A program made the translations under genes and the position numbers. The notes under the pieces are model-generated. The model was not told the DNA's origin. It did not search any database and saw nothing but the letters and a program-made list of their open reading frames with translations. 15,282 nt of DNA from Chitinophagaceae bacterium (GTDB lineage: Bacteria > Bacteroidota > Bacteroidia > Chitinophagales > Chitinophagaceae), in contig JALOMX010000019.1 of assembly GCA_025455245.1 (NCBI GenBank), forward strand, positions 1 through 15,282. Direction: 5' to 3'. How positions within the stretch are numbered: the stretch's first letter is position 1; every line of letters starts with the position of its first letter. Shown in pieces: positions 1 to 8,305 of this stretch.

Positions 1-1
1 C

Positions 2-361
2 GGGCTTACTTTCAGCAACCTTGAAAACGGAGCCAATTACTCCGGTGCCAATGCACGGCAACTCAACCTGATAAACCTGCCCGATTCGTTGAGCGGCTAC
101 CTGTACCGTTGTATTGTAGACGGCCAACCCGGCGAATCATACCAATTGGCTTTTGAAAATACCTGGAAACAAGGTCAGGTGGGCGATTGGAACGATCCCG
201 ACAACTGGAGTTGCGGTGTGGTTCCCGGCCCCACAACAGAGGTCATTATTTTCAGTGGTTCTGTATTCGTCAATTCCGACATCACCATTAAATCACTGCA
301 GATCATGCCGGGAGTACAGTTTACGGTGGAACAGGGAAGGCAAATTAACCTTACGAAATAG
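2..361 (+). CDS. Secreted Ig-like surface protein, C-terminal fragment
   Basis: The frame is open from the left edge to a TAG stop, so the gene begins outside the window; 119 residues are visible. A TTG at 89 is an internal codon and not a convincing start. Residues 1-40 resemble the end of an Ig-like repeat common in large Bacteroidota secreted proteins: a 'YSGANARQLNL' strand followed by 'SGYLYRCIVDG', with the Tyr-x-Cys of an Ig F strand. Residues 55-119 carry 'WNDPDNWSCGVVPGPTTEV' followed by short beta strands (VFVNSDITIKSLQIMPG), a pattern typical of the NW-x-CG-x-VP beta-repeat module near the C-terminus of such proteins. No T9SS sorting domain is visible in the fragment. It is probably extracellular or cell-surface; the specific function is unknown. 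The next gene, rpsA, has its own promoter element, so this gene is probably not functionally linked to it. Confidence 0.75.
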   Translation, partial: GLTFSNLENGANYSGANARQLNLINLPDSLSGYLYRCIVDGQPGESYQLAFENTWKQGQVGDWNDPDNWSCGVVPGPTTEVIIFSGSVFVNSDITIKSLQIMPGVQFTVEQGRQINLTK

Positions 362-489
362 CGGATTCAATTTAGAAATAGGATTCAATAACCAATTGAC
401 TTTTAACAGGTTAAATCAGCTTACAAAACGACTGCCTTTTACAGGTGATAATGCCTCCCATTTTGTAAGCATATCCGCCTAAAAACCCT

Positions 490-497
490 TACTTTTG
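490..497 (+). promoter_or_regulatory. Bacteroidota -7 promoter element for rpsA
   Basis: TACTTTTG matches the Bacteroidota sigma-ABfr -7 consensus TAnnTTTG exactly and lies 32 nt before the rpsA ATG. The best upstream TTG (463-465) is 24 bp away, longer than the usual spacing of about 19-21, so the -33 element is weak or absent. The predicted leader is about 25 nt and A-rich, with no clear Shine-Dalgarno sequence, as is usual in this phylum. Confidence 0.55.
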
Positions 498-529
498 CAC
501 CCCCGTTTAAAAAACAGCGGGATTTTATC

Positions 530-2530
530 ATGAATTTATTTCACAAACAACTAAACGCAGATGCTCAGGAGCCTGTGGCCGGCGCCCCCGAAGAGGTAGC
601 CCCCGCCGCTACTGCGACAACAAATGCACCTGAGGCCGAAGTGGTTGCAGAAACCGCACCGGTAGAAGTAGCCGAAACAGTGGCTACCCCCGAACCTGAA
701 GCTGCTCCCGTAGTAGCCGCTCCTATTGTTGAAGAAACCGTTGCTACTGCGCACGATGATTTCGACTGGAGCATTGACAAGCGTAACGTAAGTGTGTACA
801 GCAAAGCTGACCGCGAAAAGTACGACAAGGTGTACGAAGAAACCTTCCGCACCATTACCGATAATGAAATGGTAACCGGTATTGTGGTAGGCCTTACCAA
901 AACCGATGCCGTTATCAACATTGGCTTTAAGAGCGATGGTCTGATCAGCCTCAACGAATTCCGCGATGCTCCGGTAAAAATTGGTGACGAAGTGGAAATT
1001 ATGGTGGTTGAAAAAGAAGACCGCGACGGAAACCTTCACCTCAGCCGCCGTCAGGCCCGCATCAGCCGTGCCTGGGAGCGTATTGTGGATGCACACAAAA
1101 GCGGTGAAGTGGTTACCGGTAATGTTACAAGCAAAACCAAGGGTGGTCTTATTGTGGATGTATTCGGTATGGAAACCTTCCTGCCCGGTTCTCAGATTGA
1201 TGTGAAGCCGGTAACCGATTACGATCAGTTTGTGGGCAAAACCATGGAATTCAAGGTGGTTAAGGTGAACGAAACCATCAAAAACGCCGTTGTTAGCCAC
1301 AAGGCCCTCATTGAAAGCGATATTGAAGCTCAGCGTGCTGAGATCATGGCCAAACTCGAAAAAGGTCAGGTTCTCGAAGGCACCATTAAAAACATCACCG
1401 ACTTCGGCGCCTTTATGGACCTCGGTGGTCTCGACGGTTTGTTGTACATCACCGACATCAGTTGGGGTCGTATCAACCACCCTGCCGAAGTGCTTAAGCT
1501 CGATCAGAAGCTTACCGTGGTGGTTCTCGACTTTGATGACGACAAGAAGCGTATCAGCCTTGGTCTGAAGCAGCTTACACCGCATCCATGGGATGTATTG
1601 CCTGAAAACATTGTAGAAGGCGAAATCGTAAAAGGTAAGGTTGTAAACATTGAAGACTACGGTGCATTCCTCGAAATCATGCCGGGTGTTGAAGGTCTGG
1701 TTCACGTAAGTGAAATTACCTGGGCCAATACCCCTGTAAATGCCAAGGAGTTCTTTAAGCTGAACGACGAGCACGAAGCCAAGATCGTAACGCTGGATAA
1801 GGAAAGCCGTAAGATGAGCCTCAGCATCAAGCAAATGAGCGATGATCCCTGGAGCAACATCGAAGAAACATATCCTGCCGAAAGCCGCCACATGGGTACC
1901 GTTAAAAACATCACTCCTTACGGTGTGTTTGTTGAACTGAAGCCCGGCATCGGTGGAATGATCCACATCAGCGACCTGAGCTGGCTGAAGCGCCTCAACC
2001 ACCCAAGTGAGTACACCAAGGTGGGCGAACCAATCGAAGTTATCATCCTGAATATCGACAAGGACGGACGCAAACTTCAGCTTGGACACAAGCAACTGGA
2101 AGAAGATCCATGGATCAGCCTCGGCGAAACCTTCCCTGTTGGCAGCATTCATGAAGGTACGGTTATCCGCAAGGATGATAAGGGCGCTGTAGTAAGCCTT
2201 CCTTACGGTCTTGAAGGATTTGCTCCTTCACGTCACCTTGGTAAGGAAGACGGCACCAATATTGCCGCTGACGAGACCAATCATTTCATGGTAATTGAGT
2301 TCGACCGCAATGAAAAGCGCATTGTGCTTAGCCACGCCCGCATCTGGGAAAAGGCCAAGCAGGAAGAGATCGAAGCAGAGAAGAAAGAGCGTGTAGCCGA
2401 ACAGGAAAAAACCAAGAAAGAAGTGAAGAAGATCCAAAGCAAAGTTGAAAAGGCTACCCTGGGTGACCTCGGTGTGCTTGCCGACCTGAAGAAGAAACTT
2501 CAGGACGACGAAAACGAAGCGAAGGGTTAA
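530..2530 (+). CDS. rpsA: 30S ribosomal protein S1
   Basis: S1 binds mRNA on the small ribosomal subunit and helps place it for initiation. The 666-residue product has six S1 (OB-fold) RNA-binding repeats at roughly residues 113-174, 193-258, 279-348, 363-436, 451-522 and 537-602. Repeats 3-5 show the canonical pattern, for example 'NITDFGAFMDLGGLDGLLYI' and 'NIEDYGAFLEIMPGVEGLVH'. It is longer than the 557-residue E. coli protein because of an Ala/Glu/Pro/Val-rich, acidic, probably disordered extension at residues 12-75 and a Lys/Glu-rich, probably helical tail from about 604 to 666. The ATG at 530 is chosen because it follows a good -7 element by a short leader and the frame has no better start. 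The gene stands alone, between its own promoter element and a strong intrinsic terminator. Family assignment is certain; the roles of the two extensions are unknown. Confidence 0.97.
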   Translation: MNLFHKQLNADAQEPVAGAPEEVAPAATATTNAPEAEVVAETAPVEVAETVATPEPEAAPVVAAPIVEETVATAHDDFDWSIDKRNVSVYSKADREKYDKVYEETFRTITDNEMVTGIVVGLTKTDAVINIGFKSDGLISLNEFRDAPVKIGDEVEIMVVEKEDRDGNLHLSRRQARISRAWERIVDAHKSGEVVTGNVTSKTKGGLIVDVFGMETFLPGSQIDVKPVTDYDQFVGKTMEFKVVKVNETIKNAVVSHKALIESDIEAQRAEIMAKLEKGQVLEGTIKNITDFGAFMDLGGLDGLLYITDISWGRINHPAEVLKLDQKLTVVVLDFDDDKKRISLGLKQLTPHPWDVLPENIVEGEIVKGKVVNIEDYGAFLEIMPGVEGLVHVSEITWANTPVNAKEFFKLNDEHEAKIVTLDKESRKMSLSIKQMSDDPWSNIEETYPAESRHMGTVKNITPYGVFVELKPGIGGMIHISDLSWLKRLNHPSEYTKVGEPIEVIILNIDKDGRKLQLGHKQLEEDPWISLGETFPVGSIHEGTVIRKDDKGAVVSLPYGLEGFAPSRHLGKEDGTNIAADETNHFMVIEFDRNEKRIVLSHARIWEKAKQEEIEAEKKERVAEQEKTKKEVKKIQSKVEKATLGDLGVLADLKKKLQDDENEAKG

Positions 2531-2551
2531 TCTTTGGTCCAAACCATATAT

Positions 2552-2583
2552 AGCCTGTCTCCGCAAGGGGGCAGGCTTTTTTG
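2552..2583 (+). terminator. Intrinsic terminator after rpsA
   Basis: An 11-bp stem (AGCCTGTCTCC paired with GGGGGCAGGCT, two G-T wobbles) is closed by a GCAA tetraloop of the GNRA type and followed by a run of T. It starts 21 nt after the rpsA stop and should end that transcript before the ABC genes. Confidence 0.9.
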
Positions 2584-2698
2584 TTTAACGGAAAAATGTT
2601 CCGGTGGCAAATAACCAAACCAATAACCCATTATTTTTAGCACGTTGTAATAATTATTGCTTTCAACAGACCTGTTAACGAATCACATAATAAAAGCT

Positions 2699-3568
2699 AT
2701 GCAGTTAATCATTCAGAACCTCAACAAGGTTTATCCCAACGGTGTAAAAGCCCTTAATGATGTAAACCTTACCATCAACAAAGGCATGTTTGGCCTGCTT
2801 GGACCTAACGGCGCCGGTAAATCAACCCTCATGCGCACAGTGGCAGCCCTGCAGGACCCCGATAGTGGAAGCATTCACCTTGGCGACATTGATGTGGTGA
2901 ACCAAAAAACCGAACTGCGAAAAGTGCTTGGTTATCTGCCGCAGGATTTTGGCTTTTACCCTAAGGTAAGCGCTCTGACACTGCTTGAACATTTTGCAGT
3001 GCTGAAAGGAATAACGAACAAAAAAGAACGTCGTGAACTTGTTGATGCTTTGCTGCAACAAACCAACCTGTACGAGGTACGTAAAAGGAATGTGAGTGAA
3101 TACTCCGGTGGTATGCGTCAACGCTTTGGCATTGCACAGGCCCTGCTCGGAAACCCGAAACTGGTCATTGTGGATGAGCCTACCGCAGGCCTCGACCCCG
3201 CCGAACGCAATCGCTTTCACAATGTGTTGAGCGAGATCGGAGAACAGGTCATTGTGATCCTTTCCACCCATATTGTTGATGATGTAAAATCATTGTGCAA
3301 TCAAATGGTAGTGATGAACAAAGGACGCATTTTACTGGAAGGAACACCGAAGCAAGCCGTGGAAACCGTTCAGGGAAAAATCTGGCAGGCTTCGATTGAT
3401 AAAGAACAATTACCCGATTTCAAGAAAGCATTTCAGGTCATATCACATCATGTTTCCGAAGGAAAAATGCTGATTCATGTGTATGCCGATGACAAGCCCG
3501 ATGAAGCATTTGATCAGGCAGATGCAACCCTTGAAGACGTTTACTTTTCTTCGATCCACAAAAACTAA
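2699..3568 (+). CDS. ABC transporter ATP-binding protein (ABC-2 type)
   Basis: This 289-residue cytoplasmic ATPase would power the permease encoded next. Motifs in order: Walker A GPNGAGKST at 35-43, Q-loop Gln82 in LPQDFGFYP, signature SGGMR at 136-140, Walker B LVIVDE at 155-160 (Glu160 catalytic), D-loop AGLD at 163-166 and H-loop His191 in STHIV. Residues from about 215 to 289 form a C-terminal extension common in CcmA-like ABC-2 exporter ATPases. The ATG at 2699 is chosen because the protein then begins 'MQLIIQNLNKVYPNG', the usual first strand of the fold; a TTG at 2657 would add 14 poorly supported residues. Only 8 bp separate its stop from the permease start, so the two are almost certainly cotranscribed. 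The transported substrate is not evident. Confidence 0.95.
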   Translation: MQLIIQNLNKVYPNGVKALNDVNLTINKGMFGLLGPNGAGKSTLMRTVAALQDPDSGSIHLGDIDVVNQKTELRKVLGYLPQDFGFYPKVSALTLLEHFAVLKGITNKKERRELVDALLQQTNLYEVRKRNVSEYSGGMRQRFGIAQALLGNPKLVIVDEPTAGLDPAERNRFHNVLSEIGEQVIVILSTHIVDDVKSLCNQMVVMNKGRILLEGTPKQAVETVQGKIWQASIDKEQLPDFKKAFQVISHHVSEGKMLIHVYADDKPDEAFDQADATLEDVYFSSIHKN

Positions 3569-3576
3569 CACCCCTT

Positions 3577-6500
3577 ATGTTTACTGAAATTTTTCTTTTT
3601 GAAATAAAGTCGGCTTTCAAAAAGCCCGGAACCTACATATACTTTTCCGTTTTCTTTCTCCTTACCTTTTTTATGGGTATGGCTGTTGCGGGCGTTTTTG
3701 ACACTTCATCGTCCGACACTTTTCAGATCTTTAATTCTGCATATGCAGTATCAGGTATTTTGCTGGGCTCAGGTATCCTTTTCAGTTTATTGGTCAGCAT
3801 CATGCAGATCAATATTGTAGCTACCGCCATCCAAAAGGATTATCAGTACAATACGCACATGTTCTTTTTCACCAAACCCATATCAAAAGAAGCCTATTTC
3901 TTTGGAAGGTTCAGCGGTGTTTTTCTGATGGCTGTACTGATTGTTTCGGGAATGGTGCTTGGTTACTTTGCAGGCACATTGTTCGGTATCGGAACACCCA
4001 CTATGGGGCCATTTAAGGTGATGAATTTTCTTCAGCCTTTCATCTTTTTCACACTGCCCAATCTGTTCATTTTCAGCGTTATCTTTTTCTCGCTTACCAC
4101 GTACACCCGCACTACGGTTGCAGCCTATGCCGTTGCCCTCGTACTGATGGTCGTACAGTTCCTGATGGACAGTATTTCATCAGACGTTGAAAACAAGCAG
4201 TTAGCAGCGCTCTTGGACCCTACGGGATCACTTGCATTCAGCTATGTTACAGAATACTGGACCCCTTTTGAAAAAAATGAAAAACTCATTCCCCTGACCG
4301 GACAATTGCTGTACAACCGATTGCTTTGGACAGGAATAGGCATTGCGATATGTGCATTTAGTTTTGTACGGTTCAGGTTTTCACAGTTCCTGGAACCGCT
4401 CAGGTTATTTGGCAGAAAAGAAAACCGTTCGCAAACGGAAACCCCGCCTGCAGTATTCTCGCTGGCAGATATGCCCACCGTTGTACAGGATTTTTCTGCA
4501 GGTGCAAGTAAAAATCAGATATGGTGGATCTCAAAACTGGAATTCAGGAAAATCATACGAAGTGTTTTCTTTTTAATCATGTGTGGTTTAATGGTAGGTA
4601 TTGTGCTGCTCGTACTACAATTCAGGGAAAATATACTTGAAGAAGCTACCTACCTTGTTACCTATTCCATGATTGAAATCCTTCAGGGAGGTATCAGTTT
4701 CTTTCTGATCATTTTTATTATTTTCTATGCCGGCACCACCATCTGGCGTGAACGGGAAGTAAAAATGGATGAAATGATCGGCACCACTCCTGCGGGCAAC
4801 AGTACCTTATTCATGGCAAAGTTTACCGGTCTCCTTCTTGCAACGGCAGTGGTTTATGTATTGGCCGCATTAGCCGGCATACTCATCCAATTGTACAATG
4901 GGGTTACGGATATATCGCCGGTTCAATACCTTGTTTTTATATTAACAGGACTTGCAAGACAGGCAGTATTAATCGGTTTTTGTCTGGCCATCCAGGTTTA
5001 TGTTGGCAACAAATTTCTTGGATTCTTTTTATGCCTTTTGCCGATTGTTATCCTGCCTATTGTTTTCAACCTGCTTGAATGGGATATTGACCTTGTTCAA
5101 TTTAACAGCTCGGGGGTATCACTTTCATGGTCGGACCTGAAGGGTTACGGTGGCGCCTTTACTACATGGTTTTTTTACCGCGGCTATTGGTTTGGCATAG
5201 TTGGTTTTCTCATAATGCTTGCCATTGCAGTTTACCCGAGGGGCAAGGAGAAATCCATCAAAAAAAGATGGAAGCTTAATGAATACGTGCAAACACCTGT
5301 GTTTAAAGGCATTCAATACGGCGCACTTGCTGTAGCTTTACTAACAGGCGCTTTTATTTTCTATCAGAACAGAATTGTAATACCGTATACAAGCCCTGAA
5401 GAAAGCCAGCAGCGAACTGCAGAAATGGAAAAGAAGTATGGCAGGTTCCGAAAACTCGCACAGCCAAGAATTGCTTCGGTTTCTGTAAACACCGATTTTT
5501 TTACCGACAAAAGAACCTTTACAGCCAAAGGGAAATACCTGCTTGTAAACAGATCAGGCAGCCCGGTTGATACGCTTTTCCTTGAATATTTCGGTGGAAA
5601 GAAAAGTCCTTACCATTACCCCAAATTTCAGCCGGATGTACCTTTTACTGAGATATCTAACGACAGTGAATTTGGGGTAAAAATTGTATCACTTAAAAAT
5701 ACCATGCAACCGGGAGACAGCATTTCATTGTCATTTGAAATGTATTATGAACCAAGGGGGTTGTTCGACAAAATGAGTTCTCCCATAGAATTAAACGGAA
5801 CCTTTATCAACTATGCTTACTTCCCCACCATTGGATACAATCCGGATGGAGAACTGACTGAAAACAGCGCGAGAAAAAAGTATGGATTACCGGCAAGATC
5901 GCGCATGGCCAAAACAGACGACACGCTTGCTTTGCAAAACAATATCCTCTCTTACAATTCGGACTGGATTCAATTTGAAGCTACAGTAAGCACCAACGAG
6001 GGACAGATTGCCGTAGCGCCGGGCTATCTTGAAAAAGAATGGAAGGAAAACGGAAGGCACTATTTCAGTTATAAAATGGATAGCCCGATGATGCATTTCT
6101 ATTCCATACTCAGCGGAGATTATCAGATCAAAAAAGACAAATGGAAAAATATAAATATTGAAATATATTATCAGAAAGGGCATGAGTATAATCTTGACCG
6201 GATGATGAAGGGAATAAAAAAATCGTTGGAATACTATACCGCGAACTTTGGCCCTTATCAGCACCGTCAGGTACGCATCCTTGAATTTCCGCGCGACCGC
6301 AGCTTTGCACAATCTTTTCCCAACACCATACCCTTTTCAGAAAGTATGGGCTTTATTTCAAAGGTCAGCGATGAACCGGACGCCATTGATTTCCCATTTT
6401 ATGTAACTGCACACGAAGTGGCACACCAATGGTGGGGTCATCAGGTGGCGGAGGCCAAAGTGGCAGGTTCGGCTATGTTGTCGGAAAGCCTCTCCCAATA

Positions 6501-7251
6501 CAGCGCCCTGATGGTGATGGAAAAAGAATACGGACCGGAATCGATGAAGAAGTTCTTAAAAAGGGAAATGGACAGGTACCTGCTTGGAAGGACTGTTGAA
6601 GGCAAAGGTGAGAAGGCCCTGATGTATTGTGAAAATCAACAATATATTCATTACAACAAAGGCAGTGTTGTTTTTTATGCATTAAAAGACCTGATAGGTG
6701 AAGCCAAACTGAATGCAGCTATCAGGGCCTACCTGAACAAATACAAATTCAAGGGGCCGCTTTATGCAAATACCATTGCATTGGTGGATGAGATAAAAGC
6801 TGTTTCTCCCGATAGCCTGCGGTATTCGATTACCGATATGCTTGAAAAAATAACCATATATGAAAATTATGTAAAAGACCTTTCTTACAAGGAAATCGGA
6901 AGCGCTGCTTATGAAGTAACCCTTACCGTGGGGTCTGCAAAATACTATGCCGACAGCAGTGGCAGGCAATCGAAGGGAGAAGTGCTTGACCTGATTGATA
7001 TAGGCATCTTCGCAAAAAATCCTCCAGGAAAGGGAAGCAAAGAGAGAACCTTATTGTTGAAAAAAGTATGGATGGATGCCCCGGAAAAAACATTCAAATT
7101 TATGGTTTCCGAGAAGCCTGTTTCCGCCGGTATTGATCCTTATCTGAAACTGATTGACAGGGCGCCGGATAACAATACAGCTGAATTCGGCAAAAAGCCA
7201 AAAAAGCCTAATCTTGATGCAGATGCCAAACCTACTGTAAAAATTATGTAA
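3577..7251 (+). CDS. ABC-2 permease fused to periplasmic M1 metallopeptidase
   Basis: A 1224-residue membrane protein. Residues 1 to about 290 and 313 to about 595 are two permease halves, together with roughly 13 hydrophobic segments. The remainder, from about residue 600, is a large soluble domain that an odd TM count would place in the periplasm. That domain resembles M1 (gluzincin) aminopeptidases. It has the zinc site HEVAH at 946-950 followed by WWGH, a likely third ligand Glu970 in LSESLSQY, Glu922 in PFSESMGF at the position of the GAMEN glutamate (24 residues before the first His, the spacing in LTA4 hydrolase), and Tyr1026 in HYNKG where the catalytic Tyr of YEKG lies. The gap from His950 to Glu970 is 19 residues, not the classical 18. 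Permease-M1 fusions are known in Bacteroidota and always seem to pair with an ABC ATPase, as here. Substrate and physiological role are unknown; export or processing of peptides is only an inference. Confidence 0.92.
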   Translation: MFTEIFLFEIKSAFKKPGTYIYFSVFFLLTFFMGMAVAGVFDTSSSDTFQIFNSAYAVSGILLGSGILFSLLVSIMQINIVATAIQKDYQYNTHMFFFTKPISKEAYFFGRFSGVFLMAVLIVSGMVLGYFAGTLFGIGTPTMGPFKVMNFLQPFIFFTLPNLFIFSVIFFSLTTYTRTTVAAYAVALVLMVVQFLMDSISSDVENKQLAALLDPTGSLAFSYVTEYWTPFEKNEKLIPLTGQLLYNRLLWTGIGIAICAFSFVRFRFSQFLEPLRLFGRKENRSQTETPPAVFSLADMPTVVQDFSAGASKNQIWWISKLEFRKIIRSVFFLIMCGLMVGIVLLVLQFRENILEEATYLVTYSMIEILQGGISFFLIIFIIFYAGTTIWREREVKMDEMIGTTPAGNSTLFMAKFTGLLLATAVVYVLAALAGILIQLYNGVTDISPVQYLVFILTGLARQAVLIGFCLAIQVYVGNKFLGFFLCLLPIVILPIVFNLLEWDIDLVQFNSSGVSLSWSDLKGYGGAFTTWFFYRGYWFGIVGFLIMLAIAVYPRGKEKSIKKRWKLNEYVQTPVFKGIQYGALAVALLTGAFIFYQNRIVIPYTSPEESQQRTAEMEKKYGRFRKLAQPRIASVSVNTDFFTDKRTFTAKGKYLLVNRSGSPVDTLFLEYFGGKKSPYHYPKFQPDVPFTEISNDSEFGVKIVSLKNTMQPGDSISLSFEMYYEPRGLFDKMSSPIELNGTFINYAYFPTIGYNPDGELTENSARKKYGLPARSRMAKTDDTLALQNNILSYNSDWIQFEATVSTNEGQIAVAPGYLEKEWKENGRHYFSYKMDSPMMHFYSILSGDYQIKKDKWKNINIEIYYQKGHEYNLDRMMKGIKKSLEYYTANFGPYQHRQVRILEFPRDRSFAQSFPNTIPFSESMGFISKVSDEPDAIDFPFYVTAHEVAHQWWGHQVAEAKVAGSAMLSESLSQYSALMVMEKEYGPESMKKFLKREMDRYLLGRTVEGKGEKALMYCENQQYIHYNKGSVVFYALKDLIGEAKLNAAIRAYLNKYKFKGPLYANTIALVDEIKAVSPDSLRYSITDMLEKITIYENYVKDLSYKEIGSAAYEVTLTVGSAKYYADSSGRQSKGEVLDLIDIGIFAKNPPGKGSKERTLLLKKVWMDAPEKTFKFMVSEKPVSAGIDPYLKLIDRAPDNNTAEFGKKPKKPNLDADAKPTVKIM

Positions 7252-7258
7252 GGAAGAA

Positions 7259-8233
7259 TCAGCGTGGTACTTCAACTTTATCTACAATCCGCCTGATCAT
7301 TTCATCGGGTGTAATGCCTTCCATTTCCTTTTCGGGGGTAAGCATTATACGATGCCTGAGTACATTGGGTATAACGGTCAGTATATCATCGGGCACCACA
7401 AAATCGCGGCCACGTAAGCCTGCAAGGGCTTTCGACGACTGCAGAATACTAAGCGACGCCCTTGGAGAACCTCCGAGATAAAGCGCTGAATTGGAGCGGG
7501 TTTCGCCCACTATGGTTGCTATGTATTGCAGCAGTTTGGGTTCAACCACCATCTGACGGACCATTTGCCTGAATTGCAGCAGGTCTTCTGCATGCAATAC
7601 CGGTTCAATATGGGCAAGTTGCTCGCCTGCTGTGGACTGCTGCTGCTTTTCCAGGATCGAAACTTCTTCTTCAAGGGTAGGATACCCGACATTGATTTTA
7701 AAAATGAAACGGTCGAGCTGCGCCTCCGGTAACCTGTAAGTGCCTTCCTGTTCAATAGGGTTTTGGGTAGCAATCACCATAAACGGTTTTTGCATGGGGT
7801 AGGTTTTCCCATCAATGGTAACCTGTCGTTCCTCCATTACCTCAAATAAGGCGGATTGTGTTTTAGCCGGGGCACGATTGATTTCATCAATTAAAACGAC
7901 ACTGCTGAATATGGGCCCCTGCTTAAACTGAAACTCGGTATCCTTAGGATTAAAAACCGAAGTACCGAGCACATCGCTTGGCATCAAATCGGGGGTAAAC
8001 TGCAACCTTGAAAAGGGAACATCAAGCGTTTTTGCCAGCAGTTTGGCGCTCAGGGTTTTTGCAACACCCGGTACCCCTTCAATCAGGATATGCCCGTCGC
8101 TCAGCAGCCCTGCCATCATCAGGTCTATCATATCATGCTGCCCAACAATAATCTGAGCAATCGATTCACGGATGGCCTGCATGGCGCTCCGCAGGCGGGT
8201 CAGGTCGGTACGTTCTTCAAACAAAGGATCCAT
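7259..8233 (-). CDS. MoxR-family AAA+ ATPase
   Basis: MoxR ATPases act as chaperones that activate or mature partner proteins, often ones with VWA or DUF58 domains. The 324-residue product has Walker A GVPGVAKT at 53-60, Walker B VVLIDE at 112-117, the family-typical INRAPAKTQSALFEVMEE at 118-135, sensor 1 Asn158 in ATQNP, the DRF arginine at 175 and sensor 2 Arg258 in GGSPRAS, followed by the helical lid domain. Length and motifs are normal, so it should be active. In many Bacteroidota the gene is followed by a DUF58 gene; here the downstream neighbour is convergent and no partner is present on either side, so its client is probably encoded elsewhere. A promoter lies directly upstream, in the gap after the MFS gene. 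The ATG at 8233 is the natural start, about 22 nt after the predicted transcription start. Confidence 0.95.
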   Translation of the reverse strand: MDPLFEERTDLTRLRSAMQAIRESIAQIIVGQHDMIDLMMAGLLSDGHILIEGVPGVAKTLSAKLLAKTLDVPFSRLQFTPDLMPSDVLGTSVFNPKDTEFQFKQGPIFSSVVLIDEINRAPAKTQSALFEVMEERQVTIDGKTYPMQKPFMVIATQNPIEQEGTYRLPEAQLDRFIFKINVGYPTLEEEVSILEKQQQSTAGEQLAHIEPVLHAEDLLQFRQMVRQMVVEPKLLQYIATIVGETRSNSALYLGGSPRASLSILQSSKALAGLRGRDFVVPDDILTVIPNVLRHRIMLTPEKEMEGITPDEMIRRIVDKVEVPR

Positions 8234-8261
8234 GTATGGGAAAATGATTTTTCGGTGGTTC

Positions 8262-8292
8262 CAAAAATAGAGTTTTGTTGCACAGCATCCAA
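8262..8292 (-). promoter_or_regulatory. Promoter of the MoxR ATPase gene
   Basis: On the minus strand a TTG (8290-8292) and TATTTTTG (8262-8269) are separated by 20 bp, a full match to the Bacteroidota TTG / TAnnTTTG pattern. Transcription would start near 8255 and give a leader of about 22 nt. A short inverted repeat (ACAGC at 8282-8286 and GCTGT at 8298-8302) brackets the -33 element and could be an operator, but five base pairs is weak evidence. Confidence 0.65.
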
Positions 8293-8305
8293 TAAAAGCT
8301 GTTAA

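Noticed and set aside
502..521. Regulatory hairpin in the rpsA leader (CCCG paired with CGGG)
   Set aside because: A 4-bp stem with a 12-nt loop is too weak to claim, although S1 autoregulation through its leader is known in E. coli.
551..2152. Long 533-codon open frame on the minus strand inside rpsA
   Set aside because: It lies fully antisense to a certain S1 gene, has no recognisable domain, and is explained by the codon bias of rpsA.
2665..2676. Palindrome AACAG-AC-CTGTT upstream of the ABC ATPase as an operator
   Set aside because: Five-base half sites are common by chance and no promoter element could be placed next to it.
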